64,000 nt of DNA, from positions 20,100-84,099 of the forward strand of contig MVRA01000044.1 of NCBI GenBank assembly GCA_002067315.1. The letters run 5' to 3'. A program made the position numbers and the translations under genes. Positions 31,481-40,443 of this stretch are shown piece after piece. The DNA comes from Methanocella sp. PtaU1.Bin125. GTDB taxonomy: Archaea > Halobacteriota > Methanocellia > Methanocellales > Methanocellaceae. Under the pieces are notes generated by a model. It was given only the letters and a program-made list of their open reading frames with translations, did not search any database and had not been told where the DNA came from. The number at the start of each line of letters is the position of its first letter. Position 1 is the first letter of the stretch.

Positions 31481-32539
31481 ATGACCACGAAAGCGATCTA
31501 TGCCCTCAGGACGATGCCCGTCGTCATTTTTATCATGCTGTCTTTAGCGCTCGCCACGGCCATTCCGGCTGCCGCCGAGACAGTCACGCCGTCGACCACT
31601 ATCTCGCTCTCCGGCACACAGGGAAGTGCGGACTGGTTCAAGTCGGACGTGACCGTGTCATTTAGTGCCACGGACGTGAGTAATACCGGAATCAACAGGA
31701 CCGAATACAGCTTCAACGGCAGTGTCTGGACCCGGTATACCGGCCCGTTCAACATCACGAAAGAGGGCATGACCGGCATCTATTACCGTTCGATCGACAA
31801 TGCCAGCGGCGTCGAGCCGACGAAACTGAAGGTCGTCAGCATCGACCGTTTGCCACCGGCCATCAACTACACGCTGTCGCCTTCGCCCAACGCCAACCGC
31901 TGGTCGAACCAGAGCATGCTGCTGCATTTCGAAATGAGCGACAGCAACTCGGGCCTGGCCGAGCGCACGGCCGATATCACCCTGACCAACGAGGGCACGT
32001 ATTCTTCGCTTACCGGTATTGCGACCGACGTGGCCGGCAATTCCGCTGGCCTTACGGTCCCGACGTTCTACATAGACAAGACGACGCCGGTCGTGTACAA
32101 TCTCACAGTCCCCGAAAGCACCTACATCAACACGTACATATCCGCCAGCGCCGGGGTCGTCGAGGAAAACCCGGACCGGATCGAGATGTACTGGGGGGAC
32201 GGTACGTATACGCAGCCATCGATCGCCGATAATGTCGTGAGAAGCATGCATGCCTATCAGTATGCTGGTCAGTATACCGTCACCCTAACCGTGGTCGATA
32301 AGGCGGGCAACGTCGCCAGGTCATCGGCCGGCCTGACCGTCAGCATCCCGTCAAATCCCGGGACGCCCACCCCCGGGGCGACGCCGGAGCCCGCGAACAC
32401 GCCGACACCCGCCCCGGAACCACCGACACCGACACCGACAGCGACACCGAAGCCTGCCCCCGGGCCGGCCCTGCCGCTGGCAGGGCTGGGTATGCTCGCC
32501 GGGGCCATGTTATGCCTGCTGGCCAGAAAGAAAGAATGA
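31481..32539 (+). CDS. Secreted surface protein with PKD-like domain and C-terminal anchor
   Basis: This 352-residue protein has an N-terminal signal peptide (VVIFIMLSLALATAIPAAA). Beta-sandwich repeats follow with SADWFKSDVTVSFSATD and TEYSFNGSVWTRYTGPF. A PKD-like domain has IEMYWGDGTYTQPSI, then YAGQYTVTLTVVDKAGN. A Pro/Thr-rich linker (PTPTPTATPKPAPGP) precedes a C-terminal membrane helix and RKKE. The order resembles archaeal cell-surface proteins anchored with an exposed stalk. A TATTTAAAAATA box near 31421-31432 and the signal peptide support the ATG at 31481. Role unknown, probably adhesion or envelope. Confidence 0.85.
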   Translation: MTTKAIYALRTMPVVIFIMLSLALATAIPAAAETVTPSTTISLSGTQGSADWFKSDVTVSFSATDVSNTGINRTEYSFNGSVWTRYTGPFNITKEGMTGIYYRSIDNASGVEPTKLKVVSIDRLPPAINYTLSPSPNANRWSNQSMLLHFEMSDSNSGLAERTADITLTNEGTYSSLTGIATDVAGNSAGLTVPTFYIDKTTPVVYNLTVPESTYINTYISASAGVVEENPDRIEMYWGDGTYTQPSIADNVVRSMHAYQYAGQYTVTLTVVDKAGNVARSSAGLTVSIPSNPGTPTPGATPEPANTPTPAPEPPTPTPTATPKPAPGPALPLAGLGMLAGAMLCLLARKKE

Positions 32540-32673
32540 GGCTATAAGCCGTTTTACTTTTTTAATCCTTGCAGGGAGCGATACTGCATTTTAAAAATTC
32601 AGGCCGATAGCCAGAGCTATAGTTGTAAAGAATAAAGAATGACTGAGTTCCCTTGCGGGAACCTTAGAGTATT

Positions 32674-33534
32674 TTACAAGAATCCCGAGCGCTGTAGCAG
32701 CAGCAGGTCTTCGGTGTTCAGCTTTTCGCCAGCCTTGAACTGGGCGAACACGTCCTCTGCCTGCTTCTTGTACTCGACTTTGTCCTTGGTTTCCTTCTCG
32801 GCCTTCGTCTTCTTCTTCAGACCCACGATGACCTTGTCGAAGTCCCGGACTTCCTTCTGCAGCTTCAGGAACTGTTTGTGGTACTCGTCGGCGGTTTCCT
32901 GGGCCTTGACGAATTCCTTGTGCTGGGCGTCAGCCTCGGCACGGGTCTTGTCAGCCTCACGGAAGCACTCGATCATCTTGTCGTGGTACTCCTGCGCCAG
33001 GTCGGCGTTTTCCTTGACCTTCTTGTGGAATTCGGACGCCTGGTCCCGGAGGCTCTGTGCCTCTCCGAGGAAGCCCTTGAGCTCCTGGTTCTGCTCGAGC
33101 TGCTCTTTCTTCTTCTTGAACTCTTCCTTGAGCTCAGAGATCTTGTCGACGAGGGCCCGTTCCTTCTCGGTCGTGAGCACTTCGGTCTGCTGCTTGAACT
33201 CGAGGTGGTCCATCTCCTTCCTCAGCTCATTCAGCGAGCGCCCGCTGCTGGTCGCGTCCTTCTTCCGGAGCACGTCGACCCGCGAATAGACCTCGTTGGC
33301 CTTCTCGTTCAGCTCGTTCCGCTTTTCCTTGTTCGCGCTTACCTGTCCGTTAAACTCATCTCGCTTTACGCGGTATTCCTGAGCTTTCTCTATAAGCTCC
33401 TTCGTCTTCTTATTGAGTTCATCCCTCCTCTTTGAGAATGAGCTGGCCTTGGAGTTCCACTCGTTGCGGTTGGCCTTTAACTCCTCAGCCTCTTTAAGAA
33501 ACTTCGTCTTTTTTTCTTGCAGTTCTTTTAGCAT
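32674..33534 (-). CDS. Archaeal coiled-coil protein (COG1340-like)
   Basis: The 286-residue protein is almost entirely charged coiled coil (for example ELNKKTKELIEKAQEYRVKR and LKEEFKKKKEQLEQNQELKG), ending in the short conserved-looking GEKLNTEDLLLLQRSGFL. It resembles COG1340, uncharacterised archaeal coiled-coil proteins whose genes I recall beside serB. Its start overlaps the 3' end of serB by 41 bp, so translation is probably coupled. Role unknown; structural or ribosome/nucleoid-associated roles have been guessed. Confidence 0.85.
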   Translation of the reverse strand: MLKELQEKKTKFLKEAEELKANRNEWNSKASSFSKRRDELNKKTKELIEKAQEYRVKRDEFNGQVSANKEKRNELNEKANEVYSRVDVLRKKDATSSGRSLNELRKEMDHLEFKQQTEVLTTEKERALVDKISELKEEFKKKKEQLEQNQELKGFLGEAQSLRDQASEFHKKVKENADLAQEYHDKMIECFREADKTRAEADAQHKEFVKAQETADEYHKQFLKLQKEVRDFDKVIVGLKKKTKAEKETKDKVEYKKQAEDVFAQFKAGEKLNTEDLLLLQRSGFL

Positions 33535-34267
33535 GTAACGTGTCTTCCTCCTGTTTCACTATAGGAATCGCCGACTCCGCCGGAATCTCAGACTCCAGGC
33601 GTTTGATAATAGGTATCAGGGATTCCAGATTTTTATCGCCCACGACCACATCGGCGGCGTCCCGCACGACCTGCTTGGCGTTGAAGGCAATGAACGTGCC
33701 CACAATCCCGCACCAGCAGAGATCGTTAGATCCGTCGCCAACAGCGATGCACTGTCGCGGACTGATATTTTCCAGTTTGCAAATTTCCTCAAGAACCTCC
33801 TTCTTCGAGTTTTGCTTCGTCAAGGGCCCCCGGACCTCGCCGGTCACCCTGCCGTCCTGGATCACAAGCTCGTTCGCGTAGACGTAGTCCATGCCGAGCA
33901 TGGCGCCAACGCGGCTTGCGATGATTGTGAAGCCCCCCGAGACCATGGCCGTGCGATAGCCGCACGCCTTGAGCTCGCGCATCAGTTTTTTAGCGCCCGG
34001 CATCAGAGGGACGTTTTCGGCGACGCGTTTCGCGTCCTCCTCCGACAGCCCTTCGAGCAGTTTCACTCGCAGCTTCAACGCGCGCTCGAAGTCCAGCTCG
34101 CCGTTCATCGCGCGGCGGGTAACCTCGGCCACGTATTCGCCCACGCCTCTCGCGCGGGCCATTTCGATGATGCCCTCGCAGTCGATGACTGTCGAGTCCA
34201 TGTCGAAAATGATCAGCCCTGGGCGGCTACAGGGAGCCTCATCTGTCCCGCCCGAGTAAAAACTCAT
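33494..34267 (-). CDS. serB: Phosphoserine phosphatase
   Basis: This 257-residue HAD-family phosphatase has motif I FDMDSTVID (residues 21-29, with nucleophile D22 and D24), motif II in AMVSGGFT, the Lys in LTKQNSKKEV, and motif III VGDGSNDLCW. It removes phosphate from phosphoserine, the last step of serine synthesis. I chose MSFYSGG at 34267 because AGGTG lies just upstream; a start six codons earlier is possible. The gene overlaps glyA upstream by 29 bp and a coiled-coil gene downstream. The basic C-terminal tail HAKRTARKKD extends past the usual family end. Confidence 0.93.
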   Translation of the reverse strand: MSFYSGGTDEAPCSRPGLIIFDMDSTVIDCEGIIEMARARGVGEYVAEVTRRAMNGELDFERALKLRVKLLEGLSEEDAKRVAENVPLMPGAKKLMRELKACGYRTAMVSGGFTIIASRVGAMLGMDYVYANELVIQDGRVTGEVRGPLTKQNSKKEVLEEICKLENISPRQCIAVGDGSNDLCWCGIVGTFIAFNAKQVVRDAADVVVGDKNLESLIPIIKRLESEIPAESAIPIVKQEEDTLHAKRTARKKDEVS

Positions 34268-35516
34268 AGGCACCTTCGCCATCAAAGCAGTATTGCACTG
34301 TTTGATACTGACTCTTTAACTGTACGACATCCTTTTTAACCTTTTCGGGTTTCTCTTTGTCGATGGCGACGCGCTTGATGAGTTTTGCGACCTCGCGCAT
34401 CTCGCGCTCCTTCATGCCGATGCGGGTCAGTTCCTGGGTGCCGAGCCGCAGCCCCGAGGGGTCGTCGGTCCCGTTCACGTGGTCCCACGGGAACAGGTTC
34501 TTGTTGGTGATGATGTTCGCCTGCTCCAGCTTCTTAGCGAGCACGCTGCCGCCGCCGATCTTCGAGACGTCGACCGCGATCTGATGAGATTTCGTGTAGC
34601 CCTGGTCCTTGCAGAGCACGTTGAAGCCCAGCTCGTCCATGTACGCGCCGAGCGCCTGCGAGTTCTTCACGATCTGCCGGGCGTAGGCCTTGCCGTACTT
34701 CTTCATCTCCGCGAGGGTGATGGCCAGCCCGGCCTTGTGGTGCAGGTGGAAGTTGCTGACGGTGCCCGGGAACACGGCCTCGTCGATGAGGTCGGCATAC
34801 TTCTTCTGGCACATGATGATGCCGCCCTGCGGCCCGGGGAAGGTCTTGTGGGTGCTGCCGGTCAGGACGTCCACGCCTTCCCGCAGCGGGTCCTGGAACT
34901 CGCCGCCGGCGATGAGGCCAAGCACGTGAGCGCCGTCGTAGATAATCGATGCGCCCACCTCGTCGCAGACCTCCCGCGCCTCCTTCACCGGGTGCGGGAA
35001 GAGGAACAGGCTGGCGCCGAACATGACGACCTTCGGCTTGACCTTGCGGATGTTCTTGATCATCAGGTCGGTGTCGATGTTCATGGTAGCATTATCGAAG
35101 GGATGAGTATAAACTTTAAGGCCTCTAATGCCGGCGGCCGAAAACTTCGCATGGCTGATGTGGCCGCCGCTCGGCACGGCGAGCGCGACGAGCTTATCGC
35201 CCGGGTCCGCGAGCGCGAAAAACGCGGCGATGTTACAGTTGACGCCCGAGATCGGCTGCACGTTCACGTGCGGCGCCTTGAAGAGGTCTTTCGCCAGCTC
35301 CACGGCCTTGCCCTCGATCACGTCCACGAAGCTACAGCCCTGGTAAAACCGGTGGCCGACCTGGCCCTCCGCGTACCGGTGCCCCAGGTCCGACGACAGG
35401 ACCTGCCGGACCAGCGGGCTGGTCACGTTCTCGCTCGCGATCATCGGCAGGGAATGTTTAAAAAGCTCCTGACTCCCCTCGACAGCCTCAACTATCTTTT
35501 TAACATCCGCGTTCAC
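34239..35516 (-). CDS. glyA: Serine hydroxymethyltransferase
   Basis: The 425-residue PLP enzyme interconverts serine and glycine with a pterin C1 carrier (tetrahydromethanopterin-type in methanogens). The PLP lysine is K224 in TGSTHKTFPGPQGG. The N-terminus has PMIASENVTSP, then GHRYAEGQVGHRFYQGC. I chose the GTG at 35516 because GAGGT lies six bases before it. TATA sequence CTTTATATGA on the minus strand is near 35558-35567. Together with serB directly downstream it makes serine and passes its C3 into one-carbon metabolism. Confidence 0.95.
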   Translation of the reverse strand: MNADVKKIVEAVEGSQELFKHSLPMIASENVTSPLVRQVLSSDLGHRYAEGQVGHRFYQGCSFVDVIEGKAVELAKDLFKAPHVNVQPISGVNCNIAAFFALADPGDKLVALAVPSGGHISHAKFSAAGIRGLKVYTHPFDNATMNIDTDLMIKNIRKVKPKVVMFGASLFLFPHPVKEAREVCDEVGASIIYDGAHVLGLIAGGEFQDPLREGVDVLTGSTHKTFPGPQGGIIMCQKKYADLIDEAVFPGTVSNFHLHHKAGLAITLAEMKKYGKAYARQIVKNSQALGAYMDELGFNVLCKDQGYTKSHQIAVDVSKIGGGSVLAKKLEQANIITNKNLFPWDHVNGTDDPSGLRLGTQELTRIGMKEREMREVAKLIKRVAIDKEKPEKVKKDVVQLKSQYQTVQYCFDGEGAYEFLLGRDR

Positions 35517-35566
35517 AGCAATACCTCGCTTATGAGATATGCTAAACGTTATCAATCATATAAAGG

Positions 35567-36307
35567 TTTTCCAGAGTATGGCGCCCTGTAGATGCGAGAC
35601 GGGCGGGCAAAGAAAGGGACACTTTCGTGTCGGTCTCGCGCGCGGGCCGCTGACCTGCCAGAGATAGCGCACCTCTAATACAACCGGGCTATTCTAGTGA
35701 GGCCATGATCGAAGGGCATGCGGGTGCTCTCATCCTCAATGAGTCGCAGCGCCTGCGCGTCGTGACCGATACGAAGGAGTTCCTTTCTAAAGAGTCGGCG
35801 AATGACCGGAGTCTTGGCAGGTAGAGATGATAAAAAAGGATGACTTCCCTCTCATCTTATCTTCAATCCGTACAGCGCTGCGCGCCAGGGGCGGGTAGTA
35901 CGATTGGCCCGCCGAAGGCGGCAAACGACGCATCCCGGCGCGCAAGGGTCATATGCCCGGCCGGAGAATGCGCACGCGCGCGAGCGGCAGCCGCAATCAC
36001 TGAAATGTCCGACTTTTTACAGGAGCCGCAAGGCGTCCCTTGATAACGATAGGGCGGGCATCGCTGGTTTCCCGCCGGAAGCGGTATACTACGATACCAG
36101 CGGGCTGGCATAACATCGCCGGCCCGGCCTTTTCTGACCGGCCTTTTCTATTATATTACTGTACATTTGGCAAATATACCTGCAATTTAACACATAAAAA
36201 AGGCAACAGCCGCCCGCGATGCAGGCATCAGTCACTCCTGATGCAAACGCTTATAAATCTGTACTTACATTTCTGTAATTAGAATAAATTATAGAATACC
36301 GGGGGGT
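35567..36307. other. Intergenic region with family A/B repeat
   Basis: About 740 bp without a gene. From 35600 to 35790 there is GC-rich DNA with a CG tract (TCGCGCGCGGG, 35636-35646). The composite repeat occupies 35803-36020, and the last 200 bases become A/T-rich with the promoter of the secreted protein (TTAGAATAAATTATAG near 36278-36293). Confidence 0.6.
35803..36020. repeat. Composite repeat: B head, family A core (copy 2), CG tract tail
   Basis: The B head GAGTCGGCGAATGACCGGAG (35803-35822) runs directly into an A core (35832-35946). This carries outer stem TGCGCGCC (35879-35886) with GGCGCGCA (35937-35944) and inner hairpin CCGCC-GAA-GGCGG (35909-35921). Next comes the tail CGCACGCGCGCGAGCGGC with AGCCGCAATCACTGAAATGT. 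It shows that A and B are modules of one composite element. Confidence 0.8.
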
Positions 36308-36865
36308 ATGTCTACGTACGCACGGGCCAGCAACTTTATCCGCTATTTGAAGATCGCGGCGATCGTCGTAGTGCTCGCCGTGCTGGTCGTGAGCGTCGAG
36401 GCCCAGACATACCAGGGCCGGATGATTCACGAAGGCTCGCTCCCGGTTATTTACGGCGACGACGCCTTCAAGGCCAACGTCCTGCATGCGATGGACTACC
36501 TCGCCACTAATTATCCTGCGGACTACGAGAACGTCGTCTTCTGGCTGGCCGAGATCCGGCCGACCGACACCTACACCCGGGTGAACAGCGCGGGCGTCTG
36601 CCACCTCAACGCCGACGACTATACCGCGTCCTACCTTTGGCTGGCCAGCGTCCTCATCCACGAGGCCCAGCACGTGAACGACGACGCCATCTACTTCGTG
36701 GACAACCCGTACACGGCGGAAGAGTGCGAGCACCGGGCGCTGAACGTCCAGGCCGCATACCTCGAAGACGTCAACGGCTGGACCGGAGAACAGGCCGACG
36801 CGTGGGTCGACGGGTGGATGGCGAAGCGGTACTGGGAGACCATCCCGGAGAAATACGGCGCATAA
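36308..36865 (+). CDS. Exported putative metallopeptidase-like protein (HEAQH motif)
   Basis: The 185-residue protein has an N-terminal signal anchor (about 14-31, LKIAAIVVVLAVLVVSVEA). The outer part contains H118-E-A-Q-H122 in VLIHEAQHVNDD, the HExxH zinc-protease signature, followed 16-19 residues later by Glu candidates (AEECEHRALN, 137-146) for a third zinc ligand. The segment FWLAEIRPTDTYTRVNSAGV precedes it. I do not recognise a named family. It could be a small gluzincin that trims surface proteins or a non-catalytic zinc protein. GGGGGGT just before the ATG supports the start. Confidence 0.7.
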   Translation: MSTYARASNFIRYLKIAAIVVVLAVLVVSVEAQTYQGRMIHEGSLPVIYGDDAFKANVLHAMDYLATNYPADYENVVFWLAEIRPTDTYTRVNSAGVCHLNADDYTASYLWLASVLIHEAQHVNDDAIYFVDNPYTAEECEHRALNVQAAYLEDVNGWTGEQADAWVDGWMAKRYWETIPEKYGA

Positions 36866-37024
36866 AACCGGTGTGGCCCGATTACATAGCCACCGATCAT
36901 TACTCGATATCCGGATCTATTTTAAGCTACTTTTACCATCCATCAGCCTGTGATGACCAACCCGAGACATACGAATATAAGCTATCCGGCTATCGTTATA
37001 TACTGTTAAGCCCACTTATAGTCG

Positions 37025-37915
37025 ATGAACAGTACCATTTCAGGCACAGGCATGGCAAGACTCACCCGGAAGGCGAGGGACATTTCCGGCCTCGTTAAGA
37101 CCGAGCTGCCGGTCGCCGCCGGGGTCTGCGTCGTCGCCGGCCAGCTCCTTGCGCTCGGCGGCCTGCCCCCGCTGACCGAAGCAGTGGCAGGCTTCCTGTC
37201 CGTATTCTTCATCTCCGGCGCGCTGATGATCACCAACGACTACTTCGACATCGAGGTCGACCGGGTGAACCATCCGGAGCGGCCGCTGCCGTCGGGCCGG
37301 GTTTCCGGGGCCGAAGCGCTCGGCCTGGCTGCGCTGTTCACGCTGTGCGGCCTGGCCGCCGCGGCCGTCCTGGGCCTGCCCACGTTCCTTATCGCCGCTT
37401 TCCTCTGGGTCATCGGCATCCTGTACAACTGGAAGCTCAAGGAGTCCGGGCTGCCGGGGAACCTGATCGTGGCGACCTCCGTCGGGATGACCTTCGTAAC
37501 CGGCGGGATATCGGTGGGACAGCTGTCGAACGGGCTCGTCTGGCTGTTCGGCGCCCTCGCGTTCTTCTTCGACCTGGCTGAGGAGCTGGCGAACGGGGCC
37601 ATGGACGTCGAGGGCGACAAACTGCGATCGGCCCGGTCGCTGGCGATCGTAAGGGGTAAGCGGTTTGCGCTGGGCGTTTCCGGCCTGTTCTACGCCGTTT
37701 TTATCGCGCTGACCTTCGTGCCGTACGCGCTCGGCTGGCTGGGCCTGGCCTACCTGGCCCTCGTCGTCGTGACAGACCTGGTCGTCGCCTATTTCGTTTA
37801 CCGGCTGCTCAAAAGCGACACGCCGCGGGAAGGCAAGAAGATGACCCGTCGGCTGTACCTGACCCTGTTCGTGTTCGTCGTCGCGTTCATCGGGGTCCGG
37901 CTTTTGTCGGTGTGA
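37025..37915 (+). CDS. UbiA-family prenyltransferase (probable digeranylgeranylglyceryl phosphate synthase)
   Basis: The 296-residue protein is an eight- to nine-helix membrane protein. The first Asp-rich motif is N71-D-Y-F-D-I-E-V-D79 followed by RVNHPERPLPSGR; the second is DLAEELANGAMDVEGDK (about residues 183-199). UbiA enzymes join prenyl chains to acceptors. In archaea the common members make the second ether bond of membrane lipids or heme/quinone-type products. Lipid synthesis is most likely but not certain. The TATA-like GTTATATACTG at 36993-37003 puts transcription near 37025, so the ATG at 37052 is an alternative start. Confidence 0.85.
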   Translation: MNSTISGTGMARLTRKARDISGLVKTELPVAAGVCVVAGQLLALGGLPPLTEAVAGFLSVFFISGALMITNDYFDIEVDRVNHPERPLPSGRVSGAEALGLAALFTLCGLAAAAVLGLPTFLIAAFLWVIGILYNWKLKESGLPGNLIVATSVGMTFVTGGISVGQLSNGLVWLFGALAFFFDLAEELANGAMDVEGDKLRSARSLAIVRGKRFALGVSGLFYAVFIALTFVPYALGWLGLAYLALVVVTDLVVAYFVYRLLKSDTPREGKKMTRRLYLTLFVFVVAFIGVRLLSV

Positions 37916-38091
37916 TCCGACGGTCACGTTCACGCGCGCGGGCGCCCGCCTGATGCCGCCGGCACCGGACCGTTTATAAAAATATCCTTGGCGCCCATGG
38001 CTACCTGGCGCTCTTGGCGGGCGTGACAGGGGTCGCATTGCCAGGATATAGTTAGAGTTGATTCCCCGAACTGAATAAAAAGATTATAAGA
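37916..38091. repeat. Family D repeat between convergent genes (copy 2)
   Basis: The core at 37987-38036 (CTTGGCGCCCATGGCTACCT, GGCGCTCTTGGCGGGCGTGA, CAGGGGTCGCATTG) closely matches 58101-58150. A CG-alternating tract (CACGCGCGCGGGCG) is at 37931-37944. It lies between the convergent UbiA and aminotransferase genes. Confidence 0.8.
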
Positions 38092-39279
38092 TCAGGACTT
38101 GGTCCTGATCTTCGGCGCCTGCTCTTTCTGGATCTCCTGCAGTAAATCCGCAATCCGGCCCAGCGCTTCCTTGATCTGCTCCATCGAGGTCGCGTACGAA
38201 CACCTCAAGTGCCCGACGCCCGACTCCCCGAACACGCTGCCAGGCACGGCGATCACGTGCTTCTCGTACAGCAGCCGCTCCGAGAACTGCTCGTCAGTCA
38301 GTCCCGTCGACTTCACCGAGGGGAACGCGTAGAACGCGCCCTTGGGCTCGAAGCAGGACAGGCCCAAATCGTTGAACCCTTTGACGATCACGCGGCGGCG
38401 GCGGTTGTACTCGTCGATCATCTGGCGCATGTCGTCCTGGCCGTTCTTCAGGGCCTCGATCGCGGCCATCTGTGCGGTGATGGGCGCGCACAGCATGGTG
38501 TACTGATGGACTTTCATCATGGCCTCGATCACTTCGGCGTTGCCGCATGCATAACCTAAACGCCAGCCGGTCATGGCGAACGCCTTGGAGAAGCCGTTAA
38601 GAGCTATCGTATTGTCCCGCATGCCGTTGAACGACGCGATGGAGGCGTGCTTGCCCTCGTAGGTCATCTTCTCGTAGACCTCGTCGGAGATGATCATCAG
38701 GTCCCGCTCGACGGCGAGGTCGGCGATCTCTTCGAGGTCCTTGCGCGGCATGATGGCCCCGGTCGGGTTGTTGGGGTAGTTCATGATGACGGCCGTGGTG
38801 CGGTCGGTGATCTTCGCCTCCAGGTCCTCGCGGGTGACCTTGAAGTCGTTATCAACAGAGGCCGATACGGATACTGGCGTGCCGCCGGCCATGATCACGC
38901 AGGGCCGGTATGACACGTAGCTGGGCTCGACCACGAGCACTTCGTCGCCCGGGTCGACGATCGCCCGGACAGCGAGGTCGATACCCTCACTCACGCCCGT
39001 GGTGACTAATGTCTCGTTCTTCGGGCTGTAGTCGACGCCCGTAGCGTCGAACATGTACTTCGAGATCAACTCCCGCAGCTCCAGCAGGCCCCAGTTGGAC
39101 GTGTAAGTGGTGTAACCCCGCTCCAGCGCGTAAATCGACGCCTCGCGCACCCGCCAGGGGGTGACGAAATCGGGCTCGCCCACGCCCAGCGATATCACGT
39201 CCGGTATACTGGAAGCGAGGTCGAAAAATTTCCGTATCCCTGACGGCGGCAGCCCTTTGACCTTGTTCGCGATCTTCAT
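38092..39279 (-). CDS. Class I pyridoxal-phosphate aminotransferase
   Basis: This 395-residue aminotransferase belongs to the aspartate/aromatic fold group. The PLP lysine is in LNGFSKAFAMTGWRLGY, with NYPNNPTGA for cofactor and substrate contact, ISDEVYEKMTYEG, and the C-terminal substrate Arg in HLRCSYATS. Likely substrates are aspartate, alanine or aromatic amino acids. The upstream Lrp-family gene overlaps its start by 4 bp, so a feedback loop in which Lrp senses an amino acid made or used by this enzyme is likely. Confidence 0.93.
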   Translation of the reverse strand: MKIANKVKGLPPSGIRKFFDLASSIPDVISLGVGEPDFVTPWRVREASIYALERGYTTYTSNWGLLELRELISKYMFDATGVDYSPKNETLVTTGVSEGIDLAVRAIVDPGDEVLVVEPSYVSYRPCVIMAGGTPVSVSASVDNDFKVTREDLEAKITDRTTAVIMNYPNNPTGAIMPRKDLEEIADLAVERDLMIISDEVYEKMTYEGKHASIASFNGMRDNTIALNGFSKAFAMTGWRLGYACGNAEVIEAMMKVHQYTMLCAPITAQMAAIEALKNGQDDMRQMIDEYNRRRRVIVKGFNDLGLSCFEPKGAFYAFPSVKSTGLTDEQFSERLLYEKHVIAVPGSVFGESGVGHLRCSYATSMEQIKEALGRIADLLQEIQKEQAPKIRTKS

Positions 39280-39755
39280 GGGTGAACGACCAGCCGCTTG
39301 TCCTCTTCACGGTCGAACATGATCTCGCCCTCGGTCTTGTAGGCCCGCAGCATGAAGTGGGTGGCGGTATGCTGCACCTGCTGCAGCGGGGCGATCTTCT
39401 CGGCCACGAAGAAGGCGAGCTCCTTCATGGTCTTACCCTTGATCAGCAGGTTGAGATCGTGGTCTCCCGACACCAGCATACAGTTGACGACCTCGGGAAA
39501 CTTCGAGATGCGCTCGGCGATGGAGTCGTATCCGACGCCGCGGTCCAGCGACACGGAGACCTCGATGATGGCGTAGACGGCCTCGTCGCCGAACTTGTCC
39601 CAGTCGACGATGGCCTTGTACCTCTTGATGACACCGCGGGCTTCCATGGCAGCGACGAAGTTGGCGACTTCCGCCTCGTCCATGCCTGTCTGCTCAGCGA
39701 TCTCCTTCGGCGTCAAACGCGCGTCTTTTTCCAGTAGCTCGAGTACTTCTCTCAT
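39276..39755 (-). CDS. Lrp/AsnC-family transcriptional regulator
   Basis: The 159-residue protein has an N-terminal HTH (residues 1-50, DARLTPKEIAEQTGMDEAEV) and a C-terminal RAM ligand domain (from about 55: AVYAIIEVSVSLDRGVGYDS, VSGDHDLNLLIKGKTMKELA). Lrp-type proteins bind amino acids and assemble as octamers. Its stop overlaps the start of the aminotransferase gene by 4 bp, so the two form one operon. Confidence 0.93.
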   Translation of the reverse strand: MREVLELLEKDARLTPKEIAEQTGMDEAEVANFVAAMEARGVIKRYKAIVDWDKFGDEAVYAIIEVSVSLDRGVGYDSIAERISKFPEVVNCMLVSGDHDLNLLIKGKTMKELAFFVAEKIAPLQQVQHTATHFMLRAYKTEGEIMFDREEDKRLVVHP

Positions 39756-40091
39756 ATCGATCCCGTTATACGGTTTAGTTTTCGGATAGTACCATTAAAG
39801 CTGCAACTTCATATTTCTTGCGATGATAACCGGTGGCAGCACGGGCAGGAAAGCGTCGGGAGCTAAAGGTGAAACCGCGGTGCCATGCCGCCGCTCCGGC
39901 CCGCGTGCGCGCGCGGGCGCGGCCGTACGGCCGGTGCATCGGACGGAACGTCTGCATGCCGCATTGTCATGCGGGAGACGGGGACGACGGGTGATTGTGA
40001 AAATCCCGGGATTACAATTACTGCCGGAAAAGTAAATAGAAAAATTGATAGCCGTTTTATTCCATGTAGCGGCAGTGATATCAAGTGAGCT
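39756..40091. other. Gap between lrp-aminotransferase and histone genes
   Basis: The 336 bp hold the lrp promoter region (A/T-rich at 39770-39830) and a very GC-rich alternating tract (CCGCGTGCGCGCGCGGGCGC, 39901-39920) followed by GGCCGTACGGCC, a perfect 12-bp palindrome (39921-39932). No coding frame is credible. Confidence 0.6.
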
Positions 40092-40304
40092 TTAGAGGTT
40101 CAGCCTTTCGACAGCCAGCTTGATGTCGTCGGCCTTGATCGTCTTCCGGCCCGCGTGCGCGCAGAGCTTGCTGGCCTCGCGCCCGACCTTGAGCACGTAG
40201 TCTTCCGTGTACTTCACCATTTCATCGACGGCCTCGGCGGATATTCTCTCGCCGCCGGCCTCGCTTAAGAGTCTTGAGATGGGTGCTTTGGAAATCTCGG
40301 TCAT
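40092..40304 (-). CDS. Archaeal histone
   Basis: This 70-residue single histone fold is of HMf type: ISKAPISRLLSEAGGERISA (helix 1 and loop), a long middle helix EAVDEMVKYTEDYVLKVGRE and DDIKLAVERLNL (helix 3), with the Lys-Ala-Asp-Asp at the end of loop 2. It wraps DNA as dimers and larger stacks. GTGAGGT lies about eight bases before the ATG, and the minus strand has a TATA box (ATTTTATAAT) near 40351-40360, giving a leader of about 25 bases. Confidence 0.95.
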   Translation of the reverse strand: MTEISKAPISRLLSEAGGERISAEAVDEMVKYTEDYVLKVGREASKLCAHAGRKTIKADDIKLAVERLNL

Positions 40305-40443
40305 ATAAATTACCTCACTATCGTATAGCTTTACTAAGAAGTCGATACATTATAAAATTTTCTAATCTCAACGGAAATGGCCTGAAAATTCGTTTCACGG
40401 TCGATATAGACTTAAATAATTAAAAGACCATGGAAATGAAAAG

